Of a stretch of DNA of 20,055 nucleotides, positions 7,604 through 14,478 are shown in pieces. The DNA is taken from the NCBI GenBank assembly GCA_049841315.1, contig JASGDB010000042.1, positions 1-20,055 of the forward strand, written 5' to 3'. Position 1 is the first letter of the stretch; each line of letters starts with the position of its first letter. A program made the position numbers and the translations under genes. The notes beneath the pieces were generated by a model that had not been told where the DNA came from, searched no databases, and was given only the letters and a program-made list of their open reading frames with translations. This DNA comes from JASGDB01 sp049841315. GTDB taxonomy: Bacteria > Bacteroidota > Bacteroidia > Flavobacteriales > Weeksellaceae.

Positions 7604-9214
7604 TTATTTTTTGATGGCTTTTACAGATGTTACAGAACCGTCTTCCATATTCAGGTTGATGATATATATTCCCGATTTCAGATAAGAAAGGTTAATCTCA
7701 GCAGCAGGTGCAAGCGTTTTTACCAATCTTCCGTTCATATCATTCACGGATATTGATTTTACGCCTTTTACATCAGAAAGTTTAACAATATGTGTGAATG
7801 GATTAGGATAAACAGAGATGTTTGCTTTTTTAACATCGGAGACGGATAATGCGCCGAAATTCAATGTATAATCTTCTGCCTGTCCATAGCTCATTGCGCT
7901 GCACGCAGTTGCTAACTGCGTTACCATATTGACGGTGCTGGTGTTCGTTGAATTATACTTAACTCTCATTGTTTTAAGTCCTGCCGCTACATTTGCAGGT
8001 ACAGCAAGATTTGCCGTTAATTCCGCAGTAGCGTCAGAAGATGCAGAACCGTTTACATATATCTTGGTTGCAGGTGTGTTAAAATAAGCCTCGCCGTCTT
8101 CATCAAAATCTCCGTCATTATTCCAATCGATGAATACCGACATTCCCCAAACATCCGAACCTGTGGTTTTACCTTTTACGGTGATTGGCATACTTGTCGT
8201 GCCTTCCGGAACAGAAATGACAATATTCCTGAAATCTTCATAAGGTGTTACTGCTCCGATTGTTGAGTCGGAAGGGTTCGTAGTCCCCAAAAGTGAAACT
8301 TCATAGATAGGATATATGTCAGAAGGTGTACTGCTCGTCAATGGATTACAAATATTCGCCTGACTATTGGTAGAGAATGTAATTTCCTGACAACCAACAG
8401 CATCTCCACCACTATTTGTAGGCACTACTTTTGCAAAATAAGTGGTGTTGGGATTAAGGTAAACATCGGCATAACCCTGAATTGCAGTAACAGTTTCGTT
8501 ATAGACATCTGTTCCACCGGAAGTTGTTCCCACGGTTACCTTGTATCCTGATGCTCCTGTTACGGCGTTCCAGGTAAACCTTTGAGTGGCTGCATAGATA
8601 ACGCTTCCTGCGGTGGGAAAAGTGATGTCTGTGCAAGACGGCAATATAACAGAATCCTGAACCAAATTAATATTATCCACAAACAGCTGAAGCGTATAAC
8701 CGGATGCGTGCACAACTTTTGTTGCCACTATCCTGAAATAAAAATTTGCTCCATTTGCTACAGCTCCGGCTGGGATTGTTGCGGAAACACTCGTACAGGC
8801 ATTTGCATTTGCCGATACGTCGGTGTCTGTCCGCAAATCTGTCCAAGATGTGCCATCTGTCGAATAGGACGACACAAAACTGTATGTTCCGGAATTATTG
8901 AATCTTTTTAAAGTGTAAGAAACAGCAATCGCTTGACCGTTGGACACTATGGGAGAATTATACGTCAATGTCCAGCTGACACCGGAAACGCCATTCATTT
9001 GCCCTCCGAATGTATAAGTTCCGTTGCCTGTGCAAACGGCTGATGTCCCTGTCCAACGCCCGATATTATTACCGGTAGCTGTGTAGGAGGAAGCCCAGTT
9101 AGCAGGAAGATAGGTAAAATCAGAGCCGCCGTCTTCAAACCCTTCCGTTACGCTAATCTGTGCATTGATACCAATGCCGAGTGCTACAAAACACGATAGT
9201 AAAAATTTTTTCAT
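7604..9214 (-). CDS. T9SS type A cargo with Fn3-like and GEVED domains
   Basis: A 536-aa secreted protein. The signal peptide starts MKKFLLSCFVALGIG with cleavage after INAQ (about 16-19). Residues about 22-188 form a jelly-roll-like N-terminal region (TEGFEDGG, LPANWAS, LQLFVDNINLVQD) of the cleaved-adhesin/choice-of-anchor type. An Fn3-like module is at about 194-282 (FTWNAVTGASGYKVTVGTTSGGT). A GEVED domain follows at about 289-452, with the acidic loop FIDWNNDGDFDEDGEAYF (361-378) and the closing GQAEDYTLNF. The Asp/Asn spacing in that loop resembles calcium-binding loops. The T9SS type A sorting domain is at about 462-536 (ISVYPNPFTHIVKL, LKSGIYIINLNMEDG, KAIKK). It is probably a surface-exposed adhesin or structural protein; no enzyme motif is visible. 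It starts 57 bp after the 758-aa gene with no strong terminator between them, so the two may share a transcript. Confidence 0.92.
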   Translation of the reverse strand: MKKFLLSCFVALGIGINAQISVTEGFEDGGSDFTYLPANWASSYTATGNNIGRWTGTSAVCTGNGTYTFGGQMNGVSGVSWTLTYNSPIVSNGQAIAVSYTLKRFNNSGTYSFVSSYSTDGTSWTDLRTDTDVSANANACTSVSATIPAGAVANGANFYFRIVATKVVHASGYTLQLFVDNINLVQDSVILPSCTDITFPTAGSVIYAATQRFTWNAVTGASGYKVTVGTTSGGTDVYNETVTAIQGYADVYLNPNTTYFAKVVPTNSGGDAVGCQEITFSTNSQANICNPLTSSTPSDIYPIYEVSLLGTTNPSDSTIGAVTPYEDFRNIVISVPEGTTSMPITVKGKTTGSDVWGMSVFIDWNNDGDFDEDGEAYFNTPATKIYVNGSASSDATAELTANLAVPANVAAGLKTMRVKYNSTNTSTVNMVTQLATACSAMSYGQAEDYTLNFGALSVSDVKKANISVYPNPFTHIVKLSDVKGVKSISVNDMNGRLVKTLAPAAEINLSYLKSGIYIINLNMEDGSVTSVKAIKK

Positions 9215-9271
9215 TTTTTCTTATTTTAAATTTGATTAGTAAATTAAAAGTAACATTTTTTATTTAAGGTT

Positions 9272-11548
9272 TTATTCCTTAATTACTTTTACAGACTTAA
9301 TGCTGCCGTCTTCCATATTCAGGTTGATGATATACATTCCAGATTTTAAATTGGATAAATTCAGTTCTGCTGCCGGTAATAATGTTCTTACCAGCCTTCC
9401 GTTCATATCATTCACGGATATGGATTTCACCCCTTTTATATTGGAAATTTTAACAATTTCCGTAAATGGATTAGGGTAAACAGAAATGTTAGCTTTGGTA
9501 ACATCTGACACAGCCAGATTTTCCTGAACGTCTACGGTATAATCTTCTACCTGACCATTCGTCATCGCAGAACAAGAGGTTGCCAATTCCGCCGCTATAA
9601 CCGTAAAATAATCCCAGTTGTAATTATATTTTATTCTCATCCTTGTCTTTCCGAGCAATGCATCATCCGGAATCTGAATATTTCCGTTAAGCGTAACTTT
9701 GGTTGGGGTATAACCTGTAATTAACGTAGAATCGGTATTGAAATAACCTTCTCCGGCATCATCAAAATCACCATCTCGATTCCAGTCTATAAAAACGGTC
9801 ATCGCAAACACATTTCCTGTTGAGGTATTATCTCCTATTACTGTAATCGGAGAAGATGTTCCGCGCCTCAAAATCCATTTCGCATTGCCGTTATCGGTAA
9901 AATCCTCATACCTCGTTCCGTTTGCACCACCGATAGGAGATGTATAGGTTACGCCATTATCGCCGTTCAGATTCACGCTGGTAATGGCAAAGACATCTCC
10001 GGTAGAATCAGGGATACAGTATGATGTTGTAAACTTGATTTCATTATTACAATTTTCCGCATCTCCAAGGTCATTGAACGGAACAACCCTTACATAATAA
10101 GTTGTAAATGGCGCAAGATTGACAGAATAAAAAAGCCCCTCAACCACTTTATTATTTTCTATTTCCGTGCCGCCGGAGGTCGTTCCGATAGATACTTTAT
10201 AACCTGTTGTTCCGGAAGCGGCATTCCAAACAATTTTTGTATTGGAAGGAACGGTTGAGCTGTTTACAGGAAATGTAATTGTATTACAATTTGGCAGAGT
10301 TGCAGGCGTAGATTGTATATTGATGGTAAAATCTTCGGTTTGTCCTCCGACAGTAGTGCCGCAAGGTGTAGGAATTGTCCCGAGAATATTGGAACGAACC
10401 CTCATTCTTGTAGTTCCGACCAACGATGTATCGGGTATTGTGATATTTCCGGTAGAAACAGCACCGTCCGTCAAGATAACCCTTTCGTCATCGGAGAAAA
10501 TACCGTCCCAATTATAGTCTATCCATACCGCAACCACATTATTATTACTTGCCGAATAAGAAGAATTGGTTACTTCAATAGGATAAGTTTTTCCTTGGAT
10601 TACATTAACGGTTACGGAAGTATAATCTTTATATGCACTATTGTTTCCGACGGAAGAATGATTCATATCCGCCATTTTGACATTCGAGATGTTTCCATAC
10701 AGATAATTGTATTGAGAAACAGTTGGCGTGCAATATACCATTGTGTTGTTGGTGGAAAAACTTGTTTCCGTGCAGCCGACCGCATCGCCGACCGCATTGG
10801 TAGGCACAACTTTTACAAAATAGGTTTTATTTTTCAGCAAATTAACACTCACGGAAGTAACATCCACCGTTTCGTTGTATACATCATTACCTCCGGAAGT
10901 TGTGCCAACAGTTACTTTATATGCCGACGCATCTGCTACAACAGACCAGGAAAGCGTTGTTGCTCCGGCATTGATTACAGCGCCGCTCACCGGCGATGTA
11001 ACGGTAGTGCATCCGGGTAAAACTGCCGGATATGCATCATTCACGATATCATCAAAATACAAATACCATTTATCTTCACTTGTTGCGTGAAACCCGATAT
11101 AAACCGTCTGACCGATATAAGGTCTTAAATCCAAAACATATCTTGTCCACTCTCCGGGAGATTCGCTGCTTGCTTTCAGAGTAGTGGTAAACTGTGCTGC
11201 ATCTTCATTAGTTGTCGTTGATAATCTAACATCATACATCTCCAAATATTCTGGGTCTAAACTTTTCGTCCAGTAAGTTACTCTGTCATTCACGCCGGCT
11301 TGCACCGTAATCGCCGGTGTTACCAAATAATCATCGTGCGCCGCAAAACTATTGTATTTTATCTGTACAATATTCGGGGAAGAGTGTGCGCCGCTTGATG
11401 CGCTTGCGACAAGAAAGCCGTTAGCATCGCCGCCGTTAATAATCATCCAGCCTGTCGGCATTGATGTACCGGCATCAAAATTCTGTGTAAACTGTGCATT
11501 TGCACCAATAGCGATTATCAAAAAACACGACAGTAAAAATTTTTTCAT
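9272..11548 (-). CDS. T9SS type A cargo with cleaved-adhesin and two GEVED domains
   Basis: A 758-aa secreted protein and the first gene of the three-cargo block. The signal peptide is MKKFLLSCFLIIAIGANAQ. Residues about 20-172 match the cleaved adhesin/choice-of-anchor J pattern (FTQNFDAGTSMPTGW, DDYLVTPAI, YVLDLRPYIGQTVYIGFHA, WYLYFDDI). Then alternate: Fn3-like (about 178-266), GEVED (about 272-410, WIDYNWDGIFSDDE and GGQTEDFTINI), Fn3-like (about 418-508), and GEVED (about 511-674, FIDWNRDGDFDDAGE and GQVEDYTVDV). The T9SS type A sorting domain is at about 685-758 (ISVYPNPFTEIVKI, LKSGMYIINLNMEDG). Compared with the 536-aa neighbour it has one extra Fn3-GEVED pair, which suggests module duplication. 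Similar domains occur in T9SS-exported peptidases, but no protease motif is visible; a binding or structural role is inferred. Confidence 0.92.
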   Translation of the reverse strand: MKKFLLSCFLIIAIGANAQFTQNFDAGTSMPTGWMIINGGDANGFLVASASSGAHSSPNIVQIKYNSFAAHDDYLVTPAITVQAGVNDRVTYWTKSLDPEYLEMYDVRLSTTTNEDAAQFTTTLKASSESPGEWTRYVLDLRPYIGQTVYIGFHATSEDKWYLYFDDIVNDAYPAVLPGCTTVTSPVSGAVINAGATTLSWSVVADASAYKVTVGTTSGGNDVYNETVDVTSVSVNLLKNKTYFVKVVPTNAVGDAVGCTETSFSTNNTMVYCTPTVSQYNYLYGNISNVKMADMNHSSVGNNSAYKDYTSVTVNVIQGKTYPIEVTNSSYSASNNNVVAVWIDYNWDGIFSDDERVILTDGAVSTGNITIPDTSLVGTTRMRVRSNILGTIPTPCGTTVGGQTEDFTINIQSTPATLPNCNTITFPVNSSTVPSNTKIVWNAASGTTGYKVSIGTTSGGTEIENNKVVEGLFYSVNLAPFTTYYVRVVPFNDLGDAENCNNEIKFTTSYCIPDSTGDVFAITSVNLNGDNGVTYTSPIGGANGTRYEDFTDNGNAKWILRRGTSSPITVIGDNTSTGNVFAMTVFIDWNRDGDFDDAGEGYFNTDSTLITGYTPTKVTLNGNIQIPDDALLGKTRMRIKYNYNWDYFTVIAAELATSCSAMTNGQVEDYTVDVQENLAVSDVTKANISVYPNPFTEIVKISNIKGVKSISVNDMNGRLVRTLLPAAELNLSNLKSGMYIINLNMEDGSIKSVKVIKE

Positions 11549-11620
11549 AAGTCAAAGTAATTAAGCAATATTTTAGACTTTCGATAGAAAAATCTTCTCG
11601 TTGCCTGTAATAAACGGCGG

Positions 11621-11651
11621 TAAAGTTACCGGCATATTCCGGAATACCCAA
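11621..11651 (-). promoter_or_regulatory. Candidate promoter of the T9SS cargo block
   Basis: On the minus strand a TTG (11651-11649) is followed by exactly 20 nt and TAACTTTA (11628-11621), which is 7 of 8 to TAnnTTTG. The leader would be about 65 nt. The spacer contains a perfect 12-bp palindrome, TATTCCGGAATA (11635-11646). Confidence 0.4.
11635..11646. promoter_or_regulatory. Candidate operator palindrome
   Basis: TATTCCGGAATA is a perfect 12-bp palindrome lying wholly between the putative -33 and -7 elements of the T9SS cargo promoter. A dimeric repressor bound there would block RNA polymerase. The palindrome is seen; protein binding is inference. Confidence 0.35.
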
Positions 11652-11663
11652 CTAATTAACTTG

Positions 11664-11724
11664 CCCTTTTCTTGAAAAAGGGAATTATCAACAATAAAGA
11701 AACCTCCCTTTTTCGTGAAAAAGG
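11664..11724. repeat. Pair of related A/T-cored hairpins
   Basis: CCCTTTT/AAAAGGG (11664-11670 with 11676-11682) and CCTTTTTC/GAAAAAGG (11707-11714 with 11717-11724, 2-nt loop) are two diverged copies of one palindrome type. They resemble short palindromes that recur between genes in Flavobacteriia. They may act as terminator-like or transcript-stabilising elements. Confidence 0.5.
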
Positions 11725-11856
11725 AAATGACAAATCAACATAAAATATTAATAATAAGAAAGTTATTTACAATATGGTTACCTTTGAAAATAGAAGTCGA
11801 ATCCCGTCAAATTTATGATTACCTAAAAGAATCCACACAGGTATTGTCTAAATTAC

Positions 11857-11864
11857 TACCTTTG
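11857..11864 (+). promoter_or_regulatory. Candidate -7 element (TACCTTTG) of the AraC-type regulator
   Basis: TACCTTTG matches TAnnTTTG and lies about 40 bp before the ATG at 11906, giving a leader of about 35 nt. The nearest TTG (11844-11846) is only 10 nt upstream, so the -33 element is not evident. Confidence 0.45.
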
Positions 11865-11905
11865 TTTACTATAAACCCATTTTAATCTGCTCATTGAACC
11901 GAGAT

Positions 11906-13405
11906 ATGAAGTTTAAATTTCTCATTTTTCTCTTATTTTTCTGTTCAGCTTTTGATGCCCAAAATCGTGATGATTTTAATAAGATTTATACCGAAACTTA
12001 TTTAAAAGTCTCTCATACCGATATGAAAAAAGCATTGAGAGTTGCGGATTCTCTCTATGCGGCATCTTCTGAACCTTATTTCAAAATTAAAAGCCTGATG
12101 CTTTCCGCAACATTGCTCCAAGAAACCGGTGATGCCAAAAAAGCAGTAGATTACGCATTGAGAGCGGAAAAAATTGCTGCAAACTCGGACGACAGAATAC
12201 AGAATGCTGAGATTTATGGTTTTCTGGCATCGCAATACCGCTCGTTAAACCTTTATAATCAGTCCTCTGAATATATACAAAAAGCCACCGAACAAGCAAC
12301 ACAAATCGATAATCCGAAAGTCCGAAACAATATATTGGGACTGATAACACAAGAAAACGCCAACTATCATATCGACCTGAAAAACTATAAAAAAGCCGTT
12401 CTGCTGTTGGAAAAATCGGACGCTTATTTCAAAGAAAACGAAACGGCAAACGGTATTTTTCTTGCCACCAACCAACAACTTTTAGGAGATTGTTATTATC
12501 AGTTAAAGGCGTATGATAAAGCACTGACACATTACCAAAACGGACTGGAACGGATAAAATCTTTTCCCGATAATTTTGTTCGTGGTTTTATTTATAACGG
12601 AATGGCAGCCGTTTATATCAAAAAAGAAAATCCGGCGGAAGCCAAAAAATATATTGACCTAAGCCAGAAAACGGCAGAAGCCACGCAATATCTTAAACTG
12701 AAAAAAGAAATCTATAAAACGTCGCAGGAATATTATATCCTCTCAAAAAATCTGGAAAAACTGACCCAGATGAAAACCAAAGAAGAAGCGGTTACAGAAC
12801 TGATTTCGGAGAAAAAAAACTCTTTTATCAATAATGAACAGACCCGCTTGCAAAACAAAAATACGGCTCTTAACAAGCAAAATAATTTCTTTTGGATAAT
12901 TACGTCCATCGGAATTGTTGTAATTGCAGGCATCATTCTTTTTCTGTTTTATAAAAAAAGAAACAACAGGAATTCTCCTCAGGCGGCTTTGAAAGAAAAC
13001 AAATCGAACAAGAATAGAAATATCAAACCCATAAAACCGGAGGTTGAAGAAAAAATCCTGCAAAGACTGAATGAATTTGAAAAATCAAATCAGTATATCG
13101 AGAAAAGCATTACGCTTTCGGCACTTTCCACTTATTGCAACACCAATGCGAAATATCTTTCTATGGTAATCAACCGGAATAAGCAAAAGGATTTTAACAA
13201 TTATATTAACGGATTGCGAATCGAATACCTTGTTAATAAACTCAAAACCGAACCGCAATATCTGAAATTCAAGATTGCAAATCTTGCCGAGCTGGTGGGA
13301 TTTTCCACGCAAAGCAAATTTATCGAAGCCTTTAAAAAAGAGATGAAGACGACTCCTTCTATCTATATCAAAAGTCTGGACGACGAGTATCAAGATATTA
13401 CCTAA
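11906..13405 (+). CDS. Membrane-anchored TPR / AraC-type HTH transcriptional regulator
   Basis: A 499-aa protein from the ATG at 11906. A TTG four codons upstream (11894) is in frame, but MKFKFLIFLLFFCSAFDAQ is the natural signal-peptide start. Residues about 25-300 are helical TPR-like repeats (DAKKAVDYALRAEKIA, NYKKAVLLLEKSDAYF, AYDKALTHYQNGLERI, NPAEAKKYIDLSQKT). A helical stretch at about 285-325 precedes one transmembrane helix at about 328-349, followed by KKRNNR, which is positive inside. The C-terminal AraC-type DNA-binding domain is at about 380-490 (ITLSALSTYCNTNAKYLSMVINR, IANLAELVGFSTQSKFIEAFKKEM, TPSIYIK). The predicted topology puts the TPR sensor in the periplasm and the HTH in the cytoplasm, a one-component transmembrane regulator. 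It is divergent from the T9SS cargo genes, which are plausible targets; this is inference. Confidence 0.93.
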   Translation: MKFKFLIFLLFFCSAFDAQNRDDFNKIYTETYLKVSHTDMKKALRVADSLYAASSEPYFKIKSLMLSATLLQETGDAKKAVDYALRAEKIAANSDDRIQNAEIYGFLASQYRSLNLYNQSSEYIQKATEQATQIDNPKVRNNILGLITQENANYHIDLKNYKKAVLLLEKSDAYFKENETANGIFLATNQQLLGDCYYQLKAYDKALTHYQNGLERIKSFPDNFVRGFIYNGMAAVYIKKENPAEAKKYIDLSQKTAEATQYLKLKKEIYKTSQEYYILSKNLEKLTQMKTKEEAVTELISEKKNSFINNEQTRLQNKNTALNKQNNFFWIITSIGIVVIAGIILFLFYKKRNNRNSPQAALKENKSNKNRNIKPIKPEVEEKILQRLNEFEKSNQYIEKSITLSALSTYCNTNAKYLSMVINRNKQKDFNNYINGLRIEYLVNKLKTEPQYLKFKIANLAELVGFSTQSKFIEAFKKEMKTTPSIYIKSLDDEYQDIT

Positions 13406-13468
13406 ATTACTATCTTGAATCGGGATAAGAGTGAAGGGTCTTAAGAACTGGATTTGGGGAAACTAAAC

Positions 13469-13502
13469 AAAAAAAACACCTTTCAGAAATTCCCGAAAGG
13501 TG
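13469..13502 (-). terminator. Rho-independent terminator of the Spy-like gene
   Basis: CACCTTTC (13477-13484) and GAAAGGTG (13495-13502) form a perfect 8-bp stem with a 10-nt loop. On the minus strand it is followed by eight T residues (13476-13469). It is placed correctly after the stop at 13516 and has the classical intrinsic terminator form. Confidence 0.85.
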
Positions 13503-13515
13503 CTTATGGTCAAGA

Positions 13516-14022
13516 TTAATTTTCTTTTTTGAAAACGCCGTGCTGCTTGTTGTCTTTATTTTCGTTCTTAAAGTTTTTTTCTCTCGCTGCCCGGTTTTCC
13601 TGATATTTTTTATACTGCTTTTTAGTCAGGATAGCTTGGATTTTGCTGTCGAACTCTTTTTGGTCTTTTTCAAAACCACCATTCGATTTAGAACCGTTTG
13701 GTTTTTGTCCGTCTTTTGGAGGCTGCGGTCTTTCGCCGTTATTGTTTTCCCTGTCTATCTGCGGTTTTTGTCCGTCTTTCGGAGGTTGCGGTCTTTCGCC
13801 GTTTTTATCTCCATCGTGCTTTTGATGCCCGTTTTTTTCAAATTTTGCCTCTCTTTCTTTGAAAAGAGCCTGCAATTTTTCTTTTTGAGAAGCTGAGAGA
13901 TTCAGGTTTTCAAATTCTTTCATCTGCTGTTCCACAGACGGCTTTTGTCTTCTCTCCTGGGTTTCCTGTGCACTTACTGCGAATGCCAAAAACAAACTCG
14001 CTGCAATGAATAATTTTTTCAT
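13516..14022 (-). CDS. Spy/CpxP-like secreted protein with a duplicated Pro-rich segment
   Basis: A 168-aa exported protein. The signal peptide is MKKLFIAASLFLAFAVSAQ, cleaved near residue 18. The mature protein is highly charged and helical at both ends. About 30-62 (EQQMKEFENLNLSASQKEKLQALFKERE) and about 118-150 (KEFDSKIQAILTKKQYKKYQENRAA) resemble the LTxxQ-type helices of Spy/CpxP-like periplasmic proteins. The middle (about 66-112) is low-complexity, with GERPQPPKDGQKP occurring twice (75-87 and 96-108). Family knowledge suggests a periplasmic chaperone or metal/envelope-stress protein; the Pro-rich insert between the helices is unusual and may be flexible. It is monocistronic, with a strong terminator after it and a TAAGTTTG -7 element upstream. 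It could instead be an unrelated charged secreted protein. Confidence 0.88.
   Translation of the reverse strand: MKKLFIAASLFLAFAVSAQETQERRQKPSVEQQMKEFENLNLSASQKEKLQALFKEREAKFEKNGHQKHDGDKNGERPQPPKDGQKPQIDRENNNGERPQPPKDGQKPNGSKSNGGFEKDQKEFDSKIQAILTKKQYKKYQENRAAREKNFKNENKDNKQHGVFKKEN
13700..13803 (-). repeat. 41-bp direct repeat inside the Spy-like gene
   Basis: Positions 13700-13740 and 13763-13803 are nearly identical (two mismatches by eye), with a 63-bp (21-codon) period. They encode the two GERPQPPKDGQKP copies. This is a recent in-frame duplication that could expand or contract without a frameshift. Confidence 0.85.
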
Positions 14023-14087
14023 AATGATAAATTTAATGTTATTGTAATTGTTTCATCGCAAAACACATTCCACAAATTGCAAAAAAC

Positions 14088-14095
14088 CAAACTTA
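14088..14095 (-). promoter_or_regulatory. Candidate -7 element of the Spy-like gene
   Basis: Minus-strand TAAGTTTG is an exact TAnnTTTG match about 66 bp before the ATG. A TTTG lies 25 nt further upstream (14124-14121), slightly farther than usual. Confidence 0.4.
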
Positions 14096-14258
14096 TCGGC
14101 GAAACGTTGTTTTTTGTAGGCAAACAGCCAAATTATATAGAGGATTTGGACATTTCTGAAAAATTCTCCAGAAAAAAAAACTGTTTTTAAGAAATTTTAA
14201 ATTTGATTTCTTCGCAAAAAACTATGGATTTTCATTCTATATGCATAGTATTTATTTA

Positions 14259-14397
14259 AACCACAAAAGGCACGAAAAACTTAATTCTGAAAATAACATA
14301 AACGCTGGCTAAGCGTAATAATATACTTGATTTTCAATATTTTGACCGTTGACGTATTCTTATATATTTTGAATGTTTTTTCGTGTCTTTTGTGGTT
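14259..14397. repeat. 139-bp MITE-like element with imperfect terminal inverted repeats
   Basis: AACCACAAAAG-GCACGAAAAAC (14259-14280) is inverted at 14375-14397 with one substitution and one extra base. The 94-bp interior is AT-rich and holds a small ACGCT/AGCGT hairpin. The terminal motif resembles a short repeat I recall as frequent between genes in Bacteroidetes. No clear target-site duplication is visible. Confidence 0.55.
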
Positions 14398-14411
14398 AGA
14401 TTTTTTTCAAT

Positions 14412-14454
14412 ATTTGGCTTAATCTCGAAGAGCCAAATTGATTTCTTCGAGATT
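14412..14454. repeat. Two overlapping, mutually exclusive hairpins downstream of mnmA
   Basis: ATTTGGCT/AGCCAAAT (14412-14419 with 14431-14438) and AATCTCGAAGA/TCTTCGAGATT (14421-14431 with 14444-14454) are both perfect stems, but they share position 14431 and interleave. A further TTTGGCT at 14467-14473 could also pair with AGCCAAA. On the mnmA transcript no T-run follows, so it is not a standard terminator. Confidence 0.6.
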
Positions 14455-14478
14455 TTCAGGTGGATTTTTGGCTTTTGA

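Larger units (their letters stand above)
11549..11905. other. Divergent intergenic region, T9SS cargo block / AraC-type regulator
   Basis: The 357 bp hold the candidate minus-strand promoter and its palindrome, two related hairpins (11664-11682 and 11707-11724), and two TACCTTTG motifs (11779-11786 and 11857-11864) on the plus strand. No gene is convincing. Confidence 0.5.
14023..14478. other. Intergenic region rich in inverted repeats
   Basis: The 456 bp between the Spy-like gene and mnmA contain the -7 element at 14088-14095, a 139-bp element with inverted ends (14259-14397), and overlapping hairpins at 14412-14473. A short minus-strand ORF reading across this region into mnmA is only a product of the repeats. 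Confidence 0.55.

Noticed and set aside
10313..11020. A long 235-codon plus-strand frame inside the 758-aa gene
   Set aside because: It is antisense to well-defined Fn3 and GEVED domains and has a Cys/Ile-rich composition typical of a shadow frame.
11779..11786. A second TACCTTTG as main promoter of the AraC-type regulator
   Set aside because: It is exact but 120 bp from the ATG, with a closer identical motif at 11857-11864; kept only as a possible secondary start.
11894..11905. TTG start for the AraC-type regulator
   Set aside because: The ATG four codons later gives a clean signal-peptide start and fits the upstream -7 element equally well.
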